Positions 1 to 6,648 of a stretch of DNA of 13,372 nt are shown here, piece by piece. The stretch comes from Desulfovibrio sp. (GTDB taxonomy: Bacteria > Desulfobacterota > Desulfovibrionia > Desulfovibrionales > Desulfovibrionaceae): assembly GCA_003525525.1 (NCBI GenBank), contig DQED01000164.1, positions 1 to 13,372 on the forward strand, read 5' to 3'. Each line of letters starts with the position of its first letter. The first letter of the stretch is position 1. Made by a program: the position numbers and the translations under genes. The notes beneath the pieces are model-generated. The model made no database searches, was not told the origin of the DNA, and was given only the letters and a program-made list of their open reading frames with translations.

Positions 1-458
1 AGGCCGTCGTCCACGCCTATGCGCCGCCGCGCGACCTTGACGTGGCGGCGCGCATCGCCGCGCAGCGCCAGGGCACGCGCGCCATCCTCGACGCCATGAA
101 GCGCTCGGGCGTTGCGCGCATCCTGGCCGTGGGCGGGGCCGGCACGCTGCTTGTGCCCGGCGGCGGGCGCAACATGGACCGGCCGGATTTCCCCAAGGCG
201 TGGGAAGGCGGGGCCAAATCCACGGCCGCGGTCAAGGAGATGCTCCAGGCCGAACCCGGGATGGCCTGGACGTTCCTGTCGCCGTCGCACCAGCTCGTGC
301 CGGGCGAGCGCACCGGGAAATTCCGCCTGGGCCGCGACGATATGCTCGTCGGTCCGGACGGCGAGAGCCGCATCAGCCTCGCCGACTACGCCGTGGCCAT
401 GATCGACGAACTGGAAGAGCCCAGGCACACGGGGCGGCGGTTCACGGTCGGGTATTGA
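1..458 (+). CDS. NAD(P)-binding Rossmann oxidoreductase, YwnB-like (5' end outside window)
   Basis: This is the C-terminal part of an atypical short-chain dehydrogenase of the NAD(P)H-binding (PF13460-like, YwnB-type) group. The frame is open from position 3 and reads AVVHAYAPPRD at the window edge, so the start codon lies upstream; the GTG at 42 is internal. Recognisable family blocks are VARILAVGGAGTLLVPGG (end of a Rossmann strand plus glycine turn), the DRPDFPKAW stretch, WTFLSPSHQLVPGERTGKFR, and the C-terminal ISLADYAVAMIDELEEP followed by RRFTVGY, which is the usual end of these roughly 210-residue proteins. About 151 residues are present. The nucleotide-binding GxxGxxG motif would be in the missing N-terminus. 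The substrate is not predictable; family members are soluble and often described only as putative reductases or epimerases. Family assignment is firm, function is not. Confidence 0.85.
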   Translation, partial: AVVHAYAPPRDLDVAARIAAQRQGTRAILDAMKRSGVARILAVGGAGTLLVPGGGRNMDRPDFPKAWEGGAKSTAAVKEMLQAEPGMAWTFLSPSHQLVPGERTGKFRLGRDDMLVGPDGESRISLADYAVAMIDELEEPRHTGRRFTVGY

Positions 459-484
459 GCCTGTCCCGGCTGGCGGGAGGCCGC

Positions 485-815
485 ATTGTATTGCTGCCGG
501 CTTGCCGCGGGCGTTCCTGTGATGCGGCGCTTTTCAAGAAGGCGTTCGAGGACACGCTGCACGGCGGCAATGGCCTGTGCAAGATCGACAGGCTCAAGCT
601 CAACGAGAGCGAAATGGGCGCGTTCGTCGAGGACGCCCGTTCACTTTGCCAACCTGGACAAGATCCGCCCTGCCGCGGAGGTCGCGGACAGCGCGTTCGT
701 GATGTTTCTCGTCGCCTGCGACAACGCCGTGTTCGGCGACCCGAAAAAGGGGCTGGTCGAGAAGTCTTGCGACACCAGCGGCTCGGCTGCGGCCTGGGCT
801 TTCGTGCGCGGCTGA
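485..815 (+). pseudogene. frameshifted remnant of a small hypothetical protein
   Basis: Two overlapping frames together read as one protein. The first frame (from about 485) gives ALFKKAFEDTLHGGNGLCKI and then DRLKLNESEMGAFVEDA. The frame one base over continues VHFANLDKIRPAAEVADSAF, then FLVACDNAVFGDPKKGLVEK, and ends SAAAWAFVRG with TGA at 813-815. Dropping one C from the CCC at 636-638 joins them as EDAVHFANLDKI, so a single-base insertion is the simplest explanation. The other halves of both frames are Arg/Ser-rich and look like shadows. There is no ATG in the right place. GGGAGG at 475-480 precedes a possible TTG at 491, so the 5' end may also be lost. I do not recognise the family. A sequencing error rather than a true pseudogene is possible. 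Confidence 0.55.
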
Positions 816-832
816 ACGGCGCGTCAACCAGG

Positions 833-872
833 AAGAAAAGCGCCCCGCTTCCCGGAGTCCGGGAGCGGGGCG
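833..872 (-). terminator. Rho-independent terminator for the TPR gene
   Basis: CGCCCCGCTTCCCGG (841-855) pairs with CCGGGAGCGGGGCG (859-872), with one bulged base and a three-base loop. Read on the minus strand the stem is followed by CTTTTCTT (833-840), a U-rich tail, so it terminates the minus-strand gene ending at 904. On the plus strand no T-run follows, so it would serve the remnant at 485-815 only weakly. Confidence 0.8.
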
Positions 873-903
873 TTGCGGTCTCGGGGCGCGGCTGCGGCAG
901 CGG

Positions 904-1263
904 TCACTTGACCAGGAAGTCCATGATCCTATCGAGGAGCCAGTCTATAAAATAATTATAGAAGAATGGGTGATTGTCCTCGCCGACCCAGAGCTTGTTG
1001 GCTTCGATCCGGTCACGGTATGCTGCAGCGTACTGCTGCGCTTGCGGGAGCCCGTTGTCCGCGGCGGTTTGCATCGCCTCGAGCGCCTGCTGGAGACGAC
1101 CCAGGCGATGCAGGCAGGTGCCGCGCAGGAAATGCGCCTCAGGAGACAAGGGATATATGGCCAGGGCAAGGTCGCATTGCACCAGCGCTTCGGCGTAGCG
1201 CTCCCGGCGGACGTTGTCGCAGGCCATTTCCAGGTAGAGTTTGAAGGCTGCGTCGTCCGCCAT
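904..1263 (-). CDS. small TPR-repeat protein
   Basis: A 119-residue cytoplasmic protein without signal peptide. It carries two tetratricopeptide repeats: about residues 4-37 (ending YAEALVQCDLALAIYPL) and 38-71 (EAHFLRGTCLHRLGRLQQAL), with the typical A/G-L-A spacing. A third, degenerate helix pair follows (about 72-90). The C-terminus is unusually aromatic and hydrophobic (HPFFYNYFIDWLLDRIMDFL), which may form a docking helix or a membrane-surface contact. TPRs mediate protein-protein contact; no catalytic motif is visible and the partner is unknown. The ATG at 1263 is preceded by GAGG nine bases upstream. The gene is separated from the upstream SNF2 gene on the same strand by that gene's terminator, and it has its own terminator. 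It is therefore probably transcribed alone, from a promoter in the 143-bp gap. Confidence 0.8.
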   Translation of the reverse strand: MADDAAFKLYLEMACDNVRRERYAEALVQCDLALAIYPLSPEAHFLRGTCLHRLGRLQQALEAMQTAADNGLPQAQQYAAAYRDRIEANKLWVGEDNHPFFYNYFIDWLLDRIMDFLVK

Positions 1264-1315
1264 GGAAATGTGCCTCGCTCTCCTGCGGAATTTCCGTACC
1301 GTGCGGTTTTCCTGC

Positions 1316-1343
1316 GCTATCCCCGGTCCGCCGGCATGGTCAA
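1316..1343 (-). promoter_or_regulatory. candidate sigma-70 promoter of the TPR gene
   Basis: On the minus strand TTGACC (complement of 1338-1343) lies 16 bases before GATAGC (complement of 1316-1321), just downstream of the SNF2 terminator and about 50 bases before the TPR start. The -35 is good and the -10 is weak (three of six matches). Its placement after a terminator supports the call, but the evidence is motif-level only. Confidence 0.3.
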
Positions 1344-1358
1344 GCGCCGGCGCAACGG

Positions 1359-1382
1359 AAAAAGGGGCCTCGCGGCCCCTTT
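1359..1382 (-). terminator. Rho-independent terminator of the SNF2 gene
   Basis: AAAGGGGCC (1361-1369) and GGCCCCTTT (1374-1382) form a nine-base-pair stem with a TCGC loop. On the minus strand it is followed by a run of five T (complement of 1359-1363). It lies 25 bases after the SNF2 stop codon. Confidence 0.85.
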
Positions 1383-1406
1383 CTATTCTCCGAAGGCGCG
1401 CTGCGC

Positions 1407-4400
1407 CTACACTTCGAACAGCGACTCCAGGTCGGTCCTTGTCAGCGACTTGAACGCGTCCTGGCCCGGGATGATGGCCTCGGCCACGTCCTTCTTCTGC
1501 TCTTGCAGCTTCAGGATCTTCTCCTCCACCGTGTTCTGGCAGATCATCTTGTAGGAGAACACCTGCCGCTGCTGGCCGATGCGGTGCGTGCGGTCCGTGG
1601 CCTGGTTCTCCACGGCCGGGTTCCACCACGGGTCGTAGTGGATGACGTAGTCGGCGCTCGTGAGGTTGAGCCCCGTGCCGCCGGCCTTGAGCGAAATCAG
1701 GAACACCTTGATGCTCTCGTCGTCGTTGAAGCGGTCCACCTGCTCGAAACGGTCCTTGCTCGAGCCGTCGAGGTAGGCGAAAGGAACCTGACTGATGGTC
1801 ATCCACGAGCGGATGATGTGCAGCATCTGCACGAACTGCGAAAAGACCAGCACCTTGTGCCCTTCCTCGATGCAGTCCGTGATCAGGTCCTTGAAGGCGT
1901 CGAACTTGCCCGAGGGCAGGTTGGTGTTGACTCCCGGCAGGTCGAGCTTGAGCAGGCGCGGGTGGCAGCAGATCTGGCGCAGCTTGAGCAGCGCGTCCAG
2001 GATCGACATCTGCGACTTGGCCAGGCCCTTTTCGTCGACGGTCGCCAGCACCTGCTCCTTGAGCTTTTTCGCCAGCGCCGCGTAGAGGTCGAGCTGCTCG
2101 TCGAGGAGGTTGCAGTAGTAGACGTTCTCCACCTTGGGCGGCAGGTCCTTGGCCACCTCGGACTTGGTGCGGCGCAGGATGAACGGCCGCACCCGGCCGC
2201 GCAGGTATTCGAGCGTCTCCTCGTCGCCGTCCTTGATCGGCTTGACGATGCCGCGCTGGAAGGAGTTCTGGCCGCCCAGGAAACCGGGCATGAGGAACTC
2301 GAACAGCGACCACAGCTCGAACAGGTTGTTCTCGATGGGCGTGCCGGACAGGCAGATGCGCGTGCGGCCGTTTAAGCGCCGCACGGAGCGGGCCGTGATC
2401 GTGTTGGGGTTCTTGATGTTTTGCGCTTCGTCCAGAATGATGGTCGCGAACTCGAACTTGAGCAGTTCGTCGAGGTCGCGGCGCAGCAGCGCGTACGTCG
2501 TGATGACCAGATCGGACTCGCCGATCTTTTTGAACATGTTCTCCCGGCGCGCGCCGTAGATGATGAGCTGCTTGAGGCTCGGGACGAATTTGTCCGCCTC
2601 GCGCTCCCAGTTGGGCAATACCGACGTGGGCACGATGATGAGGTTGGGGCCCCTGACCCCGCGCTCCACGTTGTGCTGAATGAAAGACAGCGTCTGCACG
2701 GTCTTGCCCAGGCCCATCTCGTCGGCCAGGATGCCGCCGAAACCGTAGTCCTTGAGGAAATTGAGATACGACAGGCCCTGCACCTGGTAGGGGCGCAGGT
2801 CCGCGTGCAGCCCCTTGGGCGGGCGCACCTGCACGATCTCGCGGAAGCTGTGGATCTTCTGGCGCAGCGTGTTCCAGAACGAGTCCGTGCGCGCCTCGGG
2901 CAGGTCCTCGAGGATCTTGTCGAGCACCGGGGCCTCGAACTGCTTGAACTTGGCCTGGGGCGGCTTGTCCGTGTCGTAGCCCAGCGCCCGCAGCTTGTGG
3001 GAGAGCTTTTCCAGCCACGATTCCGGCAGGCTGGTGTACGAGCCGTCCTTCAGTTGCACGTAGCGCTTGCCCTGGGTCCAGGCCTTCCAGATCTTCTCGA
3101 TCGGCACCTTCTGGTCGTCGTACTGGACCTGCAGGTCGAGGTTGAACCACTTCTCCTCTTCCTTGGACTCCACCTCGGCCACGATGACGGGCGTCGAGAG
3201 GCGCACCTTGTAGCGCGTGAGGTTCTTTTCCCCGTACACCCGGTACTTCTCCACGAGCTTGGGGTAGGCGTCGAGCAGGAAGACGATGGCCTCCTCGGTC
3301 TCCAGGAACCAGTTGGCGTTGTTCCTGGGCTGGAAGCGCATGTCCGTGAGCATGTTGATCAGCGTCTGCTCGTGGTTGCAGTCCCGGGCGATGAGGTAGG
3401 ACTTGCCCTCGTAGAGATAGGAGGCGGTCATGAGGTCGGGGTTGGGTCCCGACACCGTGATTTCGCCGTGCTCGGTCTGGTAGATGTTCTGGATTTGCAG
3501 GGTGAGCAGGCTGCCTTCCTCGTCCAGGAAGATCTTCGGGTCGTAGGTGGCCGGCACGAAGAAGGGCTGCATTTTGACCAGGAATTCCTCCTGGCCGTAC
3601 AGGTCCGCCATGGGCAGGTGCGTCCAGACCCGGTCGAGGAACTCCGACACGTCGGACGTGGGGATCGCGGGCGGGTTCTGCACGATGTCGGAAACGAGCT
3701 GGGGCGGCAGGCCCGTCTGTACCGGGTAGAAGGCGTTTTTCCAGCAGACCCAGATGGGCATCTGGCCGTAGAAATAGACTTCCTGGCCGAGGATGGAGAA
3801 GGGGGCCTTGCCGGGGCTGCCGAGCAGGATGTCGAAGGACAGGCCGTCCTCGGCGAGCCTCGGCGCGAGCTGCAGGCGCATGGTCTTGGACTCGATGCGC
3901 ACGGGCTGCTCGGTATCGCGCCAATAGAGGTAGTATTCCTTGCCGACGGCCCAGAAGAACCAGGCCAAAAAGCCCGGCGGCAGTTCCACCCTGTGCCCGG
4001 CGTAGTCCAGGTGGTGGGAGAGCATCTCGGCCACCACGGGCAGGGTGGGGGAGAGCTCGGACCAGTCCGGGTTCTTGATGATCTGCTCCAGGGTGATCTC
4101 GGAGTGGACCTGGGAGATGCCGGACTTGTTCTGGCGGGCGCGGAAAAAGGCCACCTGCAGCCGGCCGGGTTCGGGGTGGAAGCGGAAGATCAGGTAGTGG
4201 CGTCCGGGTTCGGGCTCGGGCTCGGAGGAGAAATAGGCGCGGAAGGTCTGCCTCCATTCGCCGCGAGGCGCGGAAGGGGTTTCCGCGCCGTGGCCCTCGG
4301 CCTCGTCCAGGGAGCGGATGCACTTGAGCGCCGTGGCCCCGATGTGGCGGCAGACGCCGGAAAACGAATCCGGGCAGTTGCAGAAAAAGTTGACCGTGCC

Positions 4401-4625
4401 TTCCTTGAGGTTGACGGAAAGCTCCGAGGAATAGACCTGGAAGTCGTCGCCCTGCACCTGCCCTTCCACGTCCCAGAAGTGGTCGTGCTTGTTGACGGCC
4501 AGCTTCTGGATGCCGTCGGCGGCCACGATGGCGTGGGCTCCGTCCAGAATGTAATCGGGAATCGTCTCGCGGACGAATTCCGAAAGCAGCGATTTGATTT
4601 TCGTTTCGTCGTTTCCAGAGGCCAT
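1407..4625 (-). CDS. SWIM zinc-finger SNF2-family DNA-dependent ATPase/helicase
   Basis: A 1072-residue SNF2/Rad54-type superfamily 2 ATPase, expected to translocate on double-stranded DNA and displace bound proteins. An N-terminal SWIM zinc-binding motif is present: CNCPDSFSGVCRH, with C82, C84, C92 and H94. Residues of roughly 110-600 form the long region often seen in bacterial SNF2 proteins (SNF2-associated). The ATPase core follows: motif I ADEMGLGKT (K641), motif II DEAQ (D732, E733), motif III SGTPIEN (760-766), then the second RecA lobe with LKAGGTGLNLTSADYVIHYD and motif VI DRTHRIGQ (1011-1018). All key residues are intact. The length is normal for the group. The ATG at 4625 is preceded by AAGGAG ten bases upstream. 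The gene is monocistronic as judged by its terminator. It is not classical RapA, which lacks the SWIM finger. The biological role in this lineage is unknown; transcription recycling or DNA repair are guesses. Confidence 0.93.
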   Translation of the reverse strand: MASGNDETKIKSLLSEFVRETIPDYILDGAHAIVAADGIQKLAVNKHDHFWDVEGQVQGDDFQVYSSELSVNLKEGTVNFFCNCPDSFSGVCRHIGATALKCIRSLDEAEGHGAETPSAPRGEWRQTFRAYFSSEPEPEPGRHYLIFRFHPEPGRLQVAFFRARQNKSGISQVHSEITLEQIIKNPDWSELSPTLPVVAEMLSHHLDYAGHRVELPPGFLAWFFWAVGKEYYLYWRDTEQPVRIESKTMRLQLAPRLAEDGLSFDILLGSPGKAPFSILGQEVYFYGQMPIWVCWKNAFYPVQTGLPPQLVSDIVQNPPAIPTSDVSEFLDRVWTHLPMADLYGQEEFLVKMQPFFVPATYDPKIFLDEEGSLLTLQIQNIYQTEHGEITVSGPNPDLMTASYLYEGKSYLIARDCNHEQTLINMLTDMRFQPRNNANWFLETEEAIVFLLDAYPKLVEKYRVYGEKNLTRYKVRLSTPVIVAEVESKEEEKWFNLDLQVQYDDQKVPIEKIWKAWTQGKRYVQLKDGSYTSLPESWLEKLSHKLRALGYDTDKPPQAKFKQFEAPVLDKILEDLPEARTDSFWNTLRQKIHSFREIVQVRPPKGLHADLRPYQVQGLSYLNFLKDYGFGGILADEMGLGKTVQTLSFIQHNVERGVRGPNLIIVPTSVLPNWEREADKFVPSLKQLIIYGARRENMFKKIGESDLVITTYALLRRDLDELLKFEFATIILDEAQNIKNPNTITARSVRRLNGRTRICLSGTPIENNLFELWSLFEFLMPGFLGGQNSFQRGIVKPIKDGDEETLEYLRGRVRPFILRRTKSEVAKDLPPKVENVYYCNLLDEQLDLYAALAKKLKEQVLATVDEKGLAKSQMSILDALLKLRQICCHPRLLKLDLPGVNTNLPSGKFDAFKDLITDCIEEGHKVLVFSQFVQMLHIIRSWMTISQVPFAYLDGSSKDRFEQVDRFNDDESIKVFLISLKAGGTGLNLTSADYVIHYDPWWNPAVENQATDRTHRIGQQRQVFSYKMICQNTVEEKILKLQEQKKDVAEAIIPGQDAFKSLTRTDLESLFEV

Positions 4626-4904
4626 GGGCCGGGGACTCCTTGCGTAGCGTACTTCAGCCGCGACGCCGCCTGCGCGGCGCGTAACGGCACTAGCGGGTTA
4701 TCCGGCCCGCATAGCGGATTCCAGAGGAATTGGGAATGGAAATGTTGCCGGGCCGTCCTGCTTCCCATGCCGCCCGGCGGGCCATGCCCGGGGAAAAAGG
4801 ACTTTTAATTTACGCCGGCCCCGTATATCCCTAAGGGCACGGAGCCTTGCGCATCCGCTCCAATATGTCGAATTGGGCGCATGATGCAAGCGAAAAGGAG
4901 TTCT
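4626..4904. other. divergent intergenic region between SNF2 and peptide-binding protein genes
   Basis: This gap must hold promoters for both divergent genes. A small hairpin (CGCCGC 4664-4669 / GCGGCG 4674-4679, four-base loop) would lie in the SNF2 leader. A second inverted repeat (GCCGGGC near 4749, GCCCGGC near 4771) lies mid-region without a T-run. The AT-richest part is around 4800-4830 (TTTTAATTTA, then GTATATCC) and is the likeliest place for the plus-strand promoter, but no convincing -35/-10 pair can be fixed. I see no open frame or RNA gene here. Confidence 0.45.
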
Positions 4905-6581
4905 ATGCTCGCGGTTCGCACGGCTTTTTTCGTCATTTTGGCTTTTTTGTTCGCCCTTTCGGGTTGCGAAGGCCCGTCCGGCAAGGCGGATGACGCCAAA
5001 AAAGGCGACAAAGCGCCCGCGACCCAGGCGAGTCAGGCCCCGGTCGGCGAACCCGTGCCCGGCGGACGCATCGTCATGGCCGTCATTGGCGAGCCCTCCA
5101 ATCTCATTCCGCCGCTGGCCTCGGACTCCGCCTCCCACGAGGTGGCCGAGCTGCTCTACGTCTCGCCGCTGCGCTACGACAAGGACATCAAGCTCGAATG
5201 CTTCGCCGCCGAGCGCTACGAGGTGCTCGAAGACGGCAAGCTGCTCAAATTCTGGTTGAAGCCAGGCATCCGCTGGACCGACGGCGTGGAGCTCACGGCC
5301 GAGGACGTGGAATTCACCTACAAGCTCATGGTCGACCCGAAAACGCCCACGGCCTACGCCGAGGACTACAAGGCCGTCACGAGCTTCACGGTCACGGGCA
5401 AGTATTCCTTCGAGGTCCGCTACGACCGGCCCTTCGCGCGCGCCCTGGTCACCTGGGCCGGGTCGATCCTGCCCAAGCACCTCCTGGCCGGACAGGACCT
5501 CATGAACACCAAATACTCCCGCGAGCCCGTGGGCGCGGGGCCCTACACGCTCGAAAGCTGGGAGCCCGGGCGCAAGCTCGTGCTCGCCGTCAACAAGGAC
5601 TACTTCGAGGGCCGGCCCTACATCGACCAGGTCGTCTACCGCATCATCCCGGACGCGGCCACGATGTTCCTGGAACTCAAGGCCGGCGGCATCGACATGA
5701 TGGCGCTCACCCCCCAGCAGTTCCTCTACCAGACGAACGGCCCGACCTGGGACGCCGACTGGCGCAAGTTCAAGTACCTCTCCTTCGCCTACACCTACCT
5801 GGGCTACAACCTCAAAAGCCCCTTTTTCAGCGACGTGCGCGTGCGCCGCGCCCTGGCCCACGCCGTCAACAAGGAAGACGTGGTCAAGGGCGCGCTCCTG
5901 GGGCTCGGCGTCCCGACCATCGGCCCCTACAAGCCCGGCACCTGGATGTACGACGAGAACATCGAGGACTACGCCTACGACCCGGCCCTGGCCAAAAAGC
6001 TCCTGGCCGAGGCCGGCTGGGAGGACAGAAACGGCGACGGCGTGCTGGAAGACGCGAGCGGCCGTCCCTTCGCCTTCACCATCCTCACCAACCAGGGCAA
6101 CGACCAGCGCATCAAAAGCGCGACCATCATCCAGAGCCAGCTTGCGGCCATCGGCGTCAAGGTCGAGATACGCACCGTGGAGTGGGCGTCGTTCATCAAG
6201 GAATTCGTGGACAAGGGCAATTTCGACGCGCTGATCCTCGGCTGGACCATCACCCAGGACCCGGACGCCTTCGACGTGTGGCACAGCAGTCGCGCCGTGC
6301 CGGGCGGGCTCAATTTCGTGGGGTTTAAAAACGCCGAGGCCGACGCCCTGCTGGAACAGGGACGGCACACCGTGGACCAGGCGCAGCGCAAGAAGATCTA
6401 CGACGCCTTCCAGGAGATCCTGCACCGCGAGCAGCCCTACCTGTTCCTCTACGCCCCGTACGCCCTGCCCATCCTGTCCTCGCGCTTCCAGAACGTGGCC
6501 GCCGCCCCGGCCGGCATCACCTACAACTTCACCAAGTGGTGGGTGCCCCGCGACAAGCAGAAGTTCCGGCTGGACAAATAG
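4905..6581 (+). CDS. ABC-type peptide-binding lipoprotein (SBP family 5, OppA/DppA-like)
   Basis: Extracytoplasmic solute-binding protein of the oligopeptide/dipeptide/nickel family (SBP_bac_5). It would capture its ligand at the outer face of the inner membrane and hand it to an ABC permease. The ATG at 4905 is chosen because AAGGAG (4895-4900) precedes it; the in-frame ATGs at 4881 and 4884 have no ribosome site. From this start the protein is 558 residues, beginning with a lipoprotein signal (LAVRTAFFVILAFLFALSGC) with lipobox LSGC and acylated Cys21. A Lys/Ala/Pro-rich linker runs to about residue 50. Family blocks include GGRIVMAVIGEPSNLIPPLA, LKPGIRWTDGVELTAEDVEF, GAGPYTLESWEPGRK and VRRALAHAVNKEDVVKGALL. 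No permease or ATPase genes are adjacent, so this is an orphan binding protein. The rsh gene follows after 67 bp with no terminator between, so the two may be cotranscribed. Ligand unknown. Confidence 0.92.
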   Translation: MLAVRTAFFVILAFLFALSGCEGPSGKADDAKKGDKAPATQASQAPVGEPVPGGRIVMAVIGEPSNLIPPLASDSASHEVAELLYVSPLRYDKDIKLECFAAERYEVLEDGKLLKFWLKPGIRWTDGVELTAEDVEFTYKLMVDPKTPTAYAEDYKAVTSFTVTGKYSFEVRYDRPFARALVTWAGSILPKHLLAGQDLMNTKYSREPVGAGPYTLESWEPGRKLVLAVNKDYFEGRPYIDQVVYRIIPDAATMFLELKAGGIDMMALTPQQFLYQTNGPTWDADWRKFKYLSFAYTYLGYNLKSPFFSDVRVRRALAHAVNKEDVVKGALLGLGVPTIGPYKPGTWMYDENIEDYAYDPALAKKLLAEAGWEDRNGDGVLEDASGRPFAFTILTNQGNDQRIKSATIIQSQLAAIGVKVEIRTVEWASFIKEFVDKGNFDALILGWTITQDPDAFDVWHSSRAVPGGLNFVGFKNAEADALLEQGRHTVDQAQRKKIYDAFQEILHREQPYLFLYAPYALPILSSRFQNVAAAPAGITYNFTKWWVPRDKQKFRLDK

Positions 6582-6648
6582 CTCCCGCGACCGTCCCGAC
6601 ACATCGCGAAACGCTCCCAACCCCCCGGTGAACGAGGCCGGGTCGGCC

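Noticed and set aside
486-815. Intact 109-aa gene in a single frame
   Set aside because: Its first half is Arg/Ser-rich shadow sequence; the protein-like first half is in another frame, so a frameshifted remnant fits better.
2421-4808. Long open frame (795 aa) on the plus strand, antisense to the SNF2 gene
   Set aside because: The composition (Val/Leu/Gly/Asp/His-rich, no domain motifs) is the mirror of GC-rich codons. The SNF2 frame has all family motifs and a ribosome site.
4835-4850. Sigma-54-like promoter (GGGCAC...CTTGC) before the peptide-binding lipoprotein
   Set aside because: The GG and GC elements are 11 bases apart, but sigma-54 needs exactly 10, and the -24 lacks its T.
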